Shown: positions 1 to 5,796, counted from the first letter of the stretch. The stretch: 5,796 nt of DNA from Silvanigrellaceae bacterium (GCA_947475135.1 CANJMU010000052.1:1-5796); one strand, 5' to 3'. Translations and numbers: made by a program. Notes: generated from the sequence alone by a model not told the origin.

Positions 1-265
1 AAAAACGAAGACGGGCAGGATCGTAATGAAACCTAAGACAAGCGGCACTCAACTCGCGTTTCATAAAATCCGATAGGTGATGAACATTACAATGCACAGT
101 TTGAAATCCAGCTTGAAACATTTGCTCAATGGCGTAAAAAGCCAATGGTTTGTCGTGAATAGGAATCGCCGCCTTTGGAATATAATTGGTTAAAGGCTGC
201 ATCCGTGTGCCAAAGCCTGCACAAAGCACAATAGGAATAAATTTGTCAATTTTGTTCAAAATCAT
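1..265 (-). CDS. murU: MurU-like sugar-1-phosphate nucleotidyltransferase, N-terminal 88 codons (runs off left edge)
   Basis: The product is a nucleotidyltransferase of the GT-A-like NTP_transferase family, most likely MurNAc-alpha-1-phosphate uridylyltransferase, a cytoplasmic enzyme of peptidoglycan recycling that makes UDP-MurNAc and pyrophosphate from MurNAc-1-P and UTP. The visible part holds the family nucleotide-binding signature: CAGFGTRMQPLT at residues 15-26 (a variant of GAGxGTRMxPLT, with Cys in place of the first Gly), then IPKAAIPIHDKPL at 29-41, whose Lys contacts the phosphates. The rest of the catalytic domain lies outside the window. The start is the ATG at 265, preceded by a strong AAGGGG ribosome site; a TTG two codons later is a weaker choice. 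The stop of the upstream kinase lies only 3 bases away, so the two are co-transcribed and perhaps translationally coupled. The family call is firm. The MurU assignment, rather than a glucose- or mannose-1-phosphate enzyme, rests mainly on the AmgK-like neighbour. Confidence 0.85.
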   Translation of the reverse strand, partial: MILNKIDKFIPIVLCAGFGTRMQPLTNYIPKAAIPIHDKPLAFYAIEQMFQAGFQTVHCNVHHLSDFMKRELSAACLRFHYDPARLRF

Positions 266-268
266 CCA

Positions 269-1405
269 TTAGCCCCTTACATTTAAATTATCCATTAAAA
301 CCTTATTCAATTTTCCGGTGCAAAGTTCTTCCACCAGGCGGTATAAATAAGGTAACATGATTTTCAAATTGATTTCTTCATGTAAATAGGCTTCTGGCTG
401 ATTGATCATCAAAAGTGTCGGCAAAATATATTTTAAATAATTTAATTTATTTTTTTGTGTCGCTAAGTAACCAAAACTACCGATTGCTTTTATGTTTCTT
501 TGGATTGACATCAATAAAAATTCCAATTTTAATTCAGAAAAAGATAGTGAATTTAATTGACTTATTTTTCTTTTCTCATTTAATTTTTCATAATAATACT
601 TAAATAAATAATCCCGAGTTTCTTTTGTCATGTCCACATAACTATCGCGCAAAAGACTTGCAACATCATAAGTGTGAGCTCCCATACGGGCATCTTGAAA
701 ATCTATCCAATAAATATCCTCTTTATAAATCATAATATTTCGAATGTGATAGTCTCGGTGACATAAGACTTTATCTGCAGTGGATAATTTTTCACACAAC
801 GATTTTATATCTGAAAATAATTCTTTTTGATTTTTTTCATCATAATTTAAATTTAAAAATCCGTTTAAAAAGTGTGTGATAAAAAAATTCATTTCAAAAA
901 ATAATTTTTCAAAATCGAAAAATCGAGAATGGGCTGGACAATCCAAGATTTGATTTGGATATTGAATCTGAATTAAGAGATCTAAAGATTTCTTATATTT
1001 TTCAATAACATTTTTACATTTTAATTGATTCAAATCTAATTTTTGATTGGGAAGAATGTTACCTAAGAAAGTATCACCTAAATCTTCTGTCCAAATACAT
1101 GCGCTGGATTCATCAATTTCTAATATTTTTGGTACAGGAATATGAAGCGAAGACAGATAATTTTGCATTCCAATCCAACTGATCGGATCGCCGCCATACC
1201 CACCTGTCCATTTTGGAAATTGCATACAAATCGCTTTTTGATTTTTTTTATCATTCAATAACCGATAAAATTTGCGATCACTGGCATCACCTGCGATTAA
1301 TTGTAGCCCTGTTTCCTTATCTTCTGCATTTTGCGAATCAAAAATTTTCATTTTCGAAAATTGATAAAGTAACGGAGAGTAAGGAATTAAATTTTCTGAA
1401 TTCAT
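269..1405 (-). CDS. amgK: AmgK-like anomeric sugar kinase (aminoglycoside phosphotransferase fold)
   Basis: A cytoplasmic kinase of the APH/choline-kinase fold. AmgK phosphorylates MurNAc (and GlcNAc) at the anomeric carbon, feeding MurU in a recycling route that bypasses de novo UDP-MurNAc synthesis. With the ATG at 1405 the protein has 378 residues, somewhat longer than Pseudomonas AmgK. Visible motifs: GDASDRKFYRL near 39-49 (the GDASxRRYFR-type nucleotide loop of the family), WTEDLGDTFL near 105-114 (hinge), LCHRDYHIRNIM near 214-225 (Brenner motif; catalytic Asp218, Asn223), WIDFQDARMG near 233-242 (metal-binding Asp235), YDVASLLRDSYVD near 246-258, and QRNIKAIGSFGYLA near 302-315. The frame stays open upstream to a TTG at 1471, but that TTG is part of a good -35 box and has no ribosome site, so ATG 1405 is preferred. 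A weak GAG-type ribosome site lies about 9 bases upstream of it. The family call is secure. The MurNAc substrate is inferred from the motifs and the adjacent murU. Confidence 0.85.
   Translation of the reverse strand: MNSENLIPYSPLLYQFSKMKIFDSQNAEDKETGLQLIAGDASDRKFYRLLNDKKNQKAICMQFPKWTGGYGGDPISWIGMQNYLSSLHIPVPKILEIDESSACIWTEDLGDTFLGNILPNQKLDLNQLKCKNVIEKYKKSLDLLIQIQYPNQILDCPAHSRFFDFEKLFFEMNFFITHFLNGFLNLNYDEKNQKELFSDIKSLCEKLSTADKVLCHRDYHIRNIMIYKEDIYWIDFQDARMGAHTYDVASLLRDSYVDMTKETRDYLFKYYYEKLNEKRKISQLNSLSFSELKLEFLLMSIQRNIKAIGSFGYLATQKNKLNYLKYILPTLLMINQPEAYLHEEINLKIMLPYLYRLVEELCTGKLNKVLMDNLNVRG
273..278 (-). promoter_or_regulatory. Ribosome binding site of the nucleotidyltransferase gene
   Basis: AAGGGG on the minus strand lies 7 bases before the ATG at 265 and inside the last codons of the kinase gene. 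It is the strongest Shine-Dalgarno match at any start in this window, and it decides the start of the downstream gene. Confidence 0.7.
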
Positions 1406-1442
1406 AATTTTGATCTCATCGGTAATAAAAGATATTCTTAAA

Positions 1443-1471
1443 ATTCTGTGATAATCCTTTGCTGACGTCAA
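1443..1471 (-). promoter_or_regulatory. Predicted promoter of the amgK-murU operon
   Basis: On the minus strand, TTGACG (1471-1466; 5 of 6 to the sigma-70 -35 consensus) is followed by a 17-base spacer and CAGAAT (1448-1443; 4 of 6 to TATAAT). Transcription would start near 1436, giving a leader of about 30 bases before the ATG at 1405. The -35 box overlaps the TGACGTCA palindrome and the opposing promoter. It was predicted by eye only. Confidence 0.5.
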
Positions 1472-1490
1472 GGGAGCTGGAAAATAAAAC
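1462..1490 (+). promoter_or_regulatory. Possible divergent promoter of the uvrA-like gene
   Basis: CTGACG (1462-1467; 4 of 6), a 17-base spacer and TAAAAC (1485-1490; 4 of 6) form a weak sigma-70-like element pointing right. Its -35 box lies on the same palindrome as the leftward promoter. Transcription would start near 1497, leaving only about 16 leader bases before the ATG at 1513. It is weaker than the leftward element. Confidence 0.3.
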
Positions 1491-1512
1491 TGTTGATTGG
1501 AAATGTGGATTC

Positions 1513-4014
1513 ATGAATTCAATTATTGTCAAAGGCGCCAGCGAACATAATTTAAAAAATATAGATGTGGAAATTCCAAAAAATAAAATCAATGTCTTTA
1601 CAGGTATCAGCGGCTCGGGAAAAAGCAGCCTGGTCTTTGACACAATTTATGCAGAAGCTTTTCGACGATTTTTAGATTCCACTCAAATGCCGGTGTTTTA
1701 TTTAAGCAACTCCAGTCAATACAAGCCCGGCCGTTCCAAATTTCATTCCATTTCTGGCCTGCCGCCAGCCTTTGGTATTTCTCAAAGACAACGGGTTGCC
1801 AGTCAGCTTTCTACCGTTGGCACAATTACCGGTGTTTCCGATTTATTTCGCGTTTATTTTGCGGCGTATGGAGATAAGTTTTGTTCTGAATGCGATATTC
1901 CCTTAAAAGGAATTCAAATTTCAGAAATTAAAGATCAAATACTTCATCTGTTTCAAGATAAAAATATTACAATTAGTGCAAATTTAGTCGAAAAAAGAAA
2001 AGGAAGTTTTAAAAAAGAAATTGAAAAATTTTTAGAAAAAGGTTTTTCAAAAATTAATTTGAACGGAAAGATTCACGATTTAGAAGAAGAAAAAATTAAT
2101 ATTGACGGAAAAAAATTAAATACAATTTCTTTTATTGTGGATAGTTTAAAATTAAAAACAGAAAATGCGACACGATTAGAACGTTCTTTAAGACAGGCTG
2201 TGGAATTAGGTAAGGGTGTTGTTAAGGTTACAAGTGAATCAAACTCAAGAATATATAACACCCTGTCTTCATGCCCTCAGTGTGGACAAAGTGCTCAAAA
2301 AATAGACCCTCGCTTTTTAAGCCACACTTCACCACTGGGAAAATGCACGCGCTGTCATGGTCTAGGATCGGAACATTTTCCTTTGCCAAGCGATCTGTTT
2401 CCTTGCCTAGAATGTCATGGCGGACGCATGAATTCAGATAAACCTACTGTGCGAATTCTAGGGAAAACAATTGACGAAATTCAAAAATTAAAATTTTCCG
2501 AACTTATTTTATTTATTCAAGAACAATTGAATTGGGATGCAAAAAACGACACTGGAAAACAAAAAATTTATGCGGAAATATCAAAAATTATTTTAACTTT
2601 AAATTCTTTAAATTTAGGACATTTATTTTTAAATCGATCGGGACAAAGCCTATCACCCGGTGACTTGCAGCGTGTGCGCTTAGCTTCTTTTGTATCGAAT
2701 CATTTGAAGGGAGCTCTTTATGTGATTGACGAGCCCTGCCAAGGATTAACGAACAGTGAAGTTCAAAATTTACTAGAACTTTTTAAACAAATTAAAGAAA
2801 TTGGCGCAACGTTACTTTGTGTTGAGCATCATCCTTTTTTTTTGGCCAATGCAGACTGTCTTTTTTTGATGGGACCTGGGGCGGGTATTTACGGCGGACA
2901 AATCGTTTCCAAAGCCACTGACCCCTTAAGTTTAAAAGCACTTCTTTTGAATGAAGCTCAAAAAACAAATGCCGAATTTGCATTATCCTCCAAACAACAG
3001 CTGGACCAAGAACTAAAAGAGTCCACGATGAGGTTAAAAAAATCAAGAAAAAATTTTTCATTGGATAAAACCCTCGCAAACGTTGATTATTCTGCTTTCA
3101 TAGAGTTTTCGGATGTCAGTTTAAGGAACTTAAATCAGAAGCGTTATCTTCTGAAAACCAAGGCGATTAATGTGCTGAGAGGCCCTTCAGGTTCGGGTAA
3201 AATGACCTTCATTGATTGCATCTTGTTACCTTATCTGCAGGCCGCAGGGGCAAAATTTGAAAACTGGGAGGATTCGGAATTAGATTCCTTAAAATTATTA
3301 AAAGACAAATACTATCATATTAAAGTAACAGGAAATTTTAAAGCAGGAATTGTCAATTACGTTAAACCAGGAAATTTGATTCGAACCTCGCGCAGAATTG
3401 TTGCATCGGCCCTAGAAGTTGTTGTCCCGCTTCGACAATTGTTTGCTAAATTGCATCAAAGCCAGATGCTAGGTTTAACGGAACACCATTTTTCGTGGAG
3501 TTCAAAACTTGGAAAATGCCTTCAATGCGAAGGCCGTGGATATGTAGAACATGAACAAAAATACATGCAATCGATTAAAATGGAATGCGATTCCTGCTAC
3601 GGCGCACGGCTGGACTCCCACAGCCTAAAACCTCGCTTTAAAAATTATAATTTTGCAGAAGTCATGAATTTAACACTCGATCAAGCGGTTCAGCTCTTTG
3701 ACAATCAAACCTCTATTCAAAGCAAAATCGAGCGAGCCTGCTTGTTTGGCCTGGGATACATTCAGCTTGGACAAACAATGGATATGCTCAGTGGGGGCGA
3801 AATTCAAAGGCTTAACCTCACTTTAGAATTAAAACGAAGTCTCTTAGAAGATTGTTTTTTTATTTTGATTCACCCCAGCACAGGTTTACACACGCCCGAT
3901 ATTTCTAAATTAAAAATTTTACTGAAACGCATGGTTGAAAAAGGCGCTACGTTTGTTTGCGTAGACAATCGAGAAGAATTTTTAGATTTTGCAGAAAATG
4001 TTTTGGATTTTTAA
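1513..4014 (+). CDS. Divergent UvrA-family ABC ATPase with one degenerate ATP site and no insertion domain
   Basis: A UvrA-like protein of 833 residues (canonical UvrA has about 940), cytoplasmic and probably DNA-associated. Canonical UvrA finds DNA damage as a dimer and loads UvrB. First half: Walker A GISGSGKSS at 31-39, FCSEC pair C124/C127, a lysine-rich UvrB-binding-type domain at about 132-250 with an RKG motif, zinc cysteines C254/C257 and C278/C281, pair C298/C301, signature LSPGDLQR at 380-387, Walker B VIDEP with D406/E407, and switch H439. Second half: Walker A GPSGSGKMT at 557-565, Q-loop position Y616, zinc cysteines C669/C672/C692/C695, intact signature LSGGEIQR at 759-766, Walker B position ILIHP (I786/H787 replacing Asp-Glu), and N819 in place of the switch His. 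About 100 residues (the insertion domain) are missing between C281 and C298. The protein ends 14 residues after N819, so the usual tail is absent. The ATG at 1513 is chosen because the family N-terminus begins there; the TTG at 1459 falls at the promoter and lacks a ribosome site. The ribosome site at 1513 is itself weak. This is probably a paralogue with a specialised role, not the housekeeping excinuclease. Confidence 0.9.
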   Translation: MNSIIVKGASEHNLKNIDVEIPKNKINVFTGISGSGKSSLVFDTIYAEAFRRFLDSTQMPVFYLSNSSQYKPGRSKFHSISGLPPAFGISQRQRVASQLSTVGTITGVSDLFRVYFAAYGDKFCSECDIPLKGIQISEIKDQILHLFQDKNITISANLVEKRKGSFKKEIEKFLEKGFSKINLNGKIHDLEEEKINIDGKKLNTISFIVDSLKLKTENATRLERSLRQAVELGKGVVKVTSESNSRIYNTLSSCPQCGQSAQKIDPRFLSHTSPLGKCTRCHGLGSEHFPLPSDLFPCLECHGGRMNSDKPTVRILGKTIDEIQKLKFSELILFIQEQLNWDAKNDTGKQKIYAEISKIILTLNSLNLGHLFLNRSGQSLSPGDLQRVRLASFVSNHLKGALYVIDEPCQGLTNSEVQNLLELFKQIKEIGATLLCVEHHPFFLANADCLFLMGPGAGIYGGQIVSKATDPLSLKALLLNEAQKTNAEFALSSKQQLDQELKESTMRLKKSRKNFSLDKTLANVDYSAFIEFSDVSLRNLNQKRYLLKTKAINVLRGPSGSGKMTFIDCILLPYLQAAGAKFENWEDSELDSLKLLKDKYYHIKVTGNFKAGIVNYVKPGNLIRTSRRIVASALEVVVPLRQLFAKLHQSQMLGLTEHHFSWSSKLGKCLQCEGRGYVEHEQKYMQSIKMECDSCYGARLDSHSLKPRFKNYNFAEVMNLTLDQAVQLFDNQTSIQSKIERACLFGLGYIQLGQTMDMLSGGEIQRLNLTLELKRSLLEDCFFILIHPSTGLHTPDISKLKILLKRMVEKGATFVCVDNREEFLDFAENVLDF

Positions 4015-4020
4015 AGGACG

Positions 4021-4044
4021 AGTCAAAAAGTATGACTTTATTTT
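4021..4044 (+). terminator. Weak intrinsic terminator after the uvrA-like gene
   Basis: AGTCA (4021-4025) pairs with TGACT (4033-4037) across a 7-base loop and is followed by TTATTTT. It starts 7 bases after the uvrA-like stop, in the 59-base convergent gap. The stem is only 5 bp, so termination may be leaky. On the minus strand the hairpin is not followed directly by a T-run, so I see no good terminator for the leftward membrane-protein gene. Confidence 0.4.
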
Positions 4045-4073
4045 AACTTTCTGAAACGTTGATACAAAATTAT

Positions 4074-5480
4074 CTACACTGTAGGTTCTAACATGGGGTT
4101 TATTTTTTGAATAAATTGAACAAGCCGTTCCTTTGTTAATTGTTTTTCCAGGAACGCTTTATTAACAACATTTAGAATAAATTGTGAATTTCGTTCCAGC
4201 CGATTAAACCGAACAAGACAACTCATTCTAAACATATACTCTTCATCCTGATAAGGTTCATAATCTGTATGCTTTTCCTTTAACTCTTTCTTGAATTGCT
4301 TTTTGTATTCTTGAACAAGTTGATGGGCCCCAATCCCCTCCTTCGAAAGCGCACACGTAAAACGAGACGTATCCTGGACAAGAAATTTCCAAAAATCAAA
4401 ATAATCATTTTCCTGTAAAATCAAAACATCAACCCTTATCTCAAGAAATTCCTGAAGAAGCTCTTCTCCATTTTCTGAATTCTGAATTGCTGTTTGGATA
4501 TTTTCTGGAAGCCTGTTTAAATTTTCGTCTCTGAAAATTAAATTTCTCTGTTGTTCTAGAAATACAAGTACATTCTTGTGATAATAAAAGCAAAATTCTT
4601 CAAGCCTAGATTCATTTGATTCCATTGGTACAAAAACTATCTTTTCATATGTACTGTAATGACCTATCACCACAAACATTTGCAATTCTTTGCGTTTGAA
4701 TTCCACAGTTTCATCAAAAGGCCCTACACCAAAGAGGAAAAATGAAAGACCGCCAACAATAAAAGCTACCGCAATCCCAATTCTGTTGTCATCTTTGTAT
4801 TCTGAAGAAAGCGTTATTCCCGTAAACAAAGCAATAAAACCACCCAACATAGCGGCATTTCGAATTAAATTTGAAAATTCACATGGCTTTTCAACATCCG
4901 GTGGCAACATTTTCAAATTTGAATTCAAATTCATAGAATTTTGAGTTTTTTGATTTGAAATCACTCTCAGACTAAAATGAAATGGGCCACTTTTTTGAAA
5001 AGAACACAAAACAATTTCTTGAGGACTTTTATTTTCTAAACAAACAAAAAGAAATGGGTAATTTCCGGTTCCTAATTCCATGTTGCCAAGATTTTTAGAA
5101 CTTGAATGACTTTCAACAAAAACATCCGTCAGAATTAAATTCACGAATGATGTTACTTTAGATTCCAGGGTTGATTTTAATCTTATCTGGTCATGATTAT
5201 TGCTCTCAAAACTGTTGTAATCAATATTTGCAAAAGCAGGCTGATAAAAAAAGTCCTCTTGTTTACTTAAAAAAAATAAACTGTGTGGCTCATTAAATAT
5301 TTTGCATAAAAAAATTGGCGCTTGTTGAGAGTGATTTTGAAAAATCACATCCATTTTTAATCGAGAATCGACGACTAAAAAATCATCTTCCGATTGCACA
5401 GATAAATAAGCGTTCCAAGTTTTCCTCTCTTTTAAAAAAGAAATTCCAAAAATGGAATGCCCCTTAGTATCCGAAAACAT
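4074..5480 (-). CDS. Unrecognised membrane-anchored protein with a central two-helix hairpin
   Basis: I do not recognise this family. From the ATG at 5480 it has 468 residues in three parts. Residues 1-200 are rich in Phe, Ser, Asn and alternating hydrophobics, as in a beta-rich domain, and have no signal peptide. Residues about 207-225 (AAMLGGFIALFTGITL) and 233-251 (IGIAVAFIVGGLSFFLFG) are two transmembrane helices joined by a short charged loop. Residues about 255-468 are charged and mostly helical, with Lys/Glu-rich stretches near 390-415. Both soluble domains should lie on the same side of the membrane, more likely the cytoplasm given no export signal. No catalytic motif, metal site or repeat is evident. 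The gene converges on the uvrA-like gene with 59 bases between stops and appears monocistronic. The start is uncertain: ATG 5480 lacks a good ribosome site, and the frame stays open for 64 further codons upstream (separate entry). It is a real gene by length and domain structure; its function is unknown. Confidence 0.8.
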   Translation of the reverse strand: MFSDTKGHSIFGISFLKERKTWNAYLSVQSEDDFLVVDSRLKMDVIFQNHSQQAPIFLCKIFNEPHSLFFLSKQEDFFYQPAFANIDYNSFESNNHDQIRLKSTLESKVTSFVNLILTDVFVESHSSSKNLGNMELGTGNYPFLFVCLENKSPQEIVLCSFQKSGPFHFSLRVISNQKTQNSMNLNSNLKMLPPDVEKPCEFSNLIRNAAMLGGFIALFTGITLSSEYKDDNRIGIAVAFIVGGLSFFLFGVGPFDETVEFKRKELQMFVVIGHYSTYEKIVFVPMESNESRLEEFCFYYHKNVLVFLEQQRNLIFRDENLNRLPENIQTAIQNSENGEELLQEFLEIRVDVLILQENDYFDFWKFLVQDTSRFTCALSKEGIGAHQLVQEYKKQFKKELKEKHTDYEPYQDEEYMFRMSCLVRFNRLERNSQFILNVVNKAFLEKQLTKERLVQFIQKINPMLEPTV

Positions 5481-5645
5481 TAAAAATGGGATTCCATTAT
5501 CTAAATAAAAAATATCTAAAGGAACACACCAACCTGTTCCGCTATTTATTTCTTGTCTCGTTGGAAGCGAGAATAATTGGGACCGATTTTGATTGAATGA
5601 ATAAAGAGAGCTATTCGATTCTATTGTACATATTTCTTCAAAAAT
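5481..5645 (-). other. Probable N-terminal extension of the membrane protein, starting at a non-standard codon
   Basis: In frame with the gene ending at 4074, the minus strand is open from 5672 to 5480 (64 codons) with no ATG, GTG or TTG. The translation reads like protein: TGWCVPLDIFYLDNGIPFL leads directly into MFSDTKGHSI. Both other minus-strand frames close soon after 5672. One candidate start is the ATT at 5645, which follows AGGA with a 9-base gap and would give 523 residues beginning (M)FEEICTIESNSSLYSF. ATT is a rare but known start codon (E. coli infC). Alternatives are an upstream start lost by frameshift or mutation, or a real start at 5480 with this stretch open by chance. The boundary at 5645 is a guess. 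Confidence 0.45.
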
Positions 5646-5672
5646 TGTGTTATTTCCTAAAGTCCCGGAAAC

Positions 5673-5777
5673 TTACACCCAGGTTTTCTTAGTTTTTTAA
5701 AATAATTCTTTAATATCAATAAATTAAAGAATTAAATCTGTTTACTTATAAAAAAATCCCTGGTAGTATTACACCCA
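5673..5777. repeat. Pair of short direct repeats (TTACACCCA)
   Basis: TTACACCCA occurs at 5673-5681 and 5769-5777, 96 bases apart. On the minus strand the similarity continues past the exact match: TGGGTGTAAGTTTCCGGGAC and TGGGTGTAATACTACCAGGG share a following CC(A)GGGA and T-run with small gaps, about 24 bases in all. One copy abuts the open frame of the leftward gene and the other overlaps the possible rightward ATG. They may be regulatory sites or an old duplication. Confidence 0.45.
5703..5734. repeat. Perfect AT-rich inverted repeat upstream of the membrane-protein gene
   Basis: TAATTCTTTAAT (5703-5714) and ATTAAAGAATTA (5723-5734) are perfect 12-bp inverted arms around an 8-base loop. 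With only one G-C pair per arm it would make a poor terminator stem. As a dyad upstream of a leftward gene it may be a regulator-binding site or a transcript hairpin. Confidence 0.6.
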
Positions 5778-5796
5778 TGAATTTTAGTTGCTATTT

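Larger units (their letters stand above)
5673..5796. other. Intergenic region, with a possible rightward gene start at its right end
   Basis: This AT-rich stretch has no convincing complete gene. Apart from the inverted repeat it holds two copies of TTACACCCA (5673-5681 and 5769-5777). A TATAAA at 5747-5752, 17 bases after TTAAAG (5724-5729), could be a weak rightward promoter. An ATG at 5777 opens a plus-strand frame to the window edge (MNFSCY), too short to judge and with only a poor ribosome site. On the minus strand an ATG at 5778 opens a 10-codon frame only. Confidence 0.3.

Noticed and set aside
1406..1471. A 22-codon N-terminal extension of the kinase from a TTG at 1471
   Set aside because: That TTG is the start of the best -35 box in the window, and the extension would overlap the predicted promoter and transcript start.
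1459..1512. An 18-codon N-terminal extension of the UvrA-like protein from a TTG at 1459
   Set aside because: The family N-terminus begins at the ATG at 1513, the TTG has no ribosome site, and the segment contains the overlapping promoter elements.
2792..3079. A 95-codon open frame on the minus strand inside the UvrA-like gene
   Set aside because: It lies opposite well-conserved UvrA coding sequence, its translation has no recognisable features, and no ribosome site supports it.
1513..4014. The UvrA-like gene as a pseudogene
   Set aside because: The frame is uninterrupted over 833 codons, zinc cysteines and one full ATP site are intact, and the lost motif residues are confined to one composite site, which argues for a maintained protein.
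4690..4944. An 84-codon open frame on the plus strand opposite the membrane protein
   Set aside because: It is antisense to the transmembrane hairpin region, and its open state is explained by the codon content of the real gene.
5682..5768. A miniature mobile element with 9-bp target duplications (TTACACCCA on both sides)
   Set aside because: The ends of the enclosed 87 bases are not inverted repeats of each other, and the similarity extends beyond the 9 bases, which fits a duplication better than a target-site duplication.

Overview
The window comes from an AT-rich (roughly one third G+C) Gram-negative-type bacterium. The best lineage clue is the leftward pair of an AmgK-like sugar kinase followed directly by a MurU-like nucleotidyltransferase. 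This is the muropeptide-recycling arrangement known from Pseudomonas and found in other Proteobacteria and relatives. The low G+C and the wording of the kinase motifs would suit a low-GC member of the Bdellovibrionota or a similar deltaproteobacterial-type lineage, but that is a guess; nothing here fixes the taxon.

Layout, left to right. (1) Positions 1-265, minus strand: the first 88 codons of a MurU-like sugar-1-phosphate nucleotidyltransferase, running off the left edge. (2) 269-1405, minus strand: the AmgK-like kinase, 3 bases upstream of the nucleotidyltransferase and surely in the same transcript. (3) 1406-1512: a 107-base divergent intergenic region. Two promoter-like elements point in opposite directions, and their -35 boxes overlap on the 8-bp palindrome TGACGTCA. 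(4) 1513-4014, plus strand: a large UvrA-family protein that is far from canonical. (5) 4015-4073: a short convergent gap with a weak hairpin plus T-run. (6) 4074-5480, minus strand: an unrecognised protein with a central two-helix membrane hairpin. Its reading frame continues open for 64 codons upstream of its only usable ATG. (7) 5646-5796: AT-rich non-coding DNA with a perfect 12-bp inverted repeat and two copies of a short GGGTGTAA-containing repeat.

The most interesting item is the UvrA-like protein. It keeps the UvrA architecture (two ABC ATPase halves, four CxxC pairs from three zinc-module regions plus the C-terminal finger, and a UvrB-binding-type domain). However, it lacks the insertion domain and the C-terminal tail. 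The losses in its ATPase motifs all fall on one composite site. Walker A Ser/Thr, Q-loop Gln, Walker B Asp-Glu and switch His of the second half are replaced, and so is the signature motif of the first half. The partner site (first-half Walker A/B/His plus second-half LSGGE) is intact. This matches the one-dead, one-live asymmetry known from CFTR- and TAP-type ABC proteins, here in a UvrA-like protein.

The kinase and nucleotidyltransferase should act in sequence: MurNAc to MurNAc-alpha-1-phosphate to UDP-MurNAc. The UvrA-like gene and the membrane protein show no evident functional link to them or to each other.
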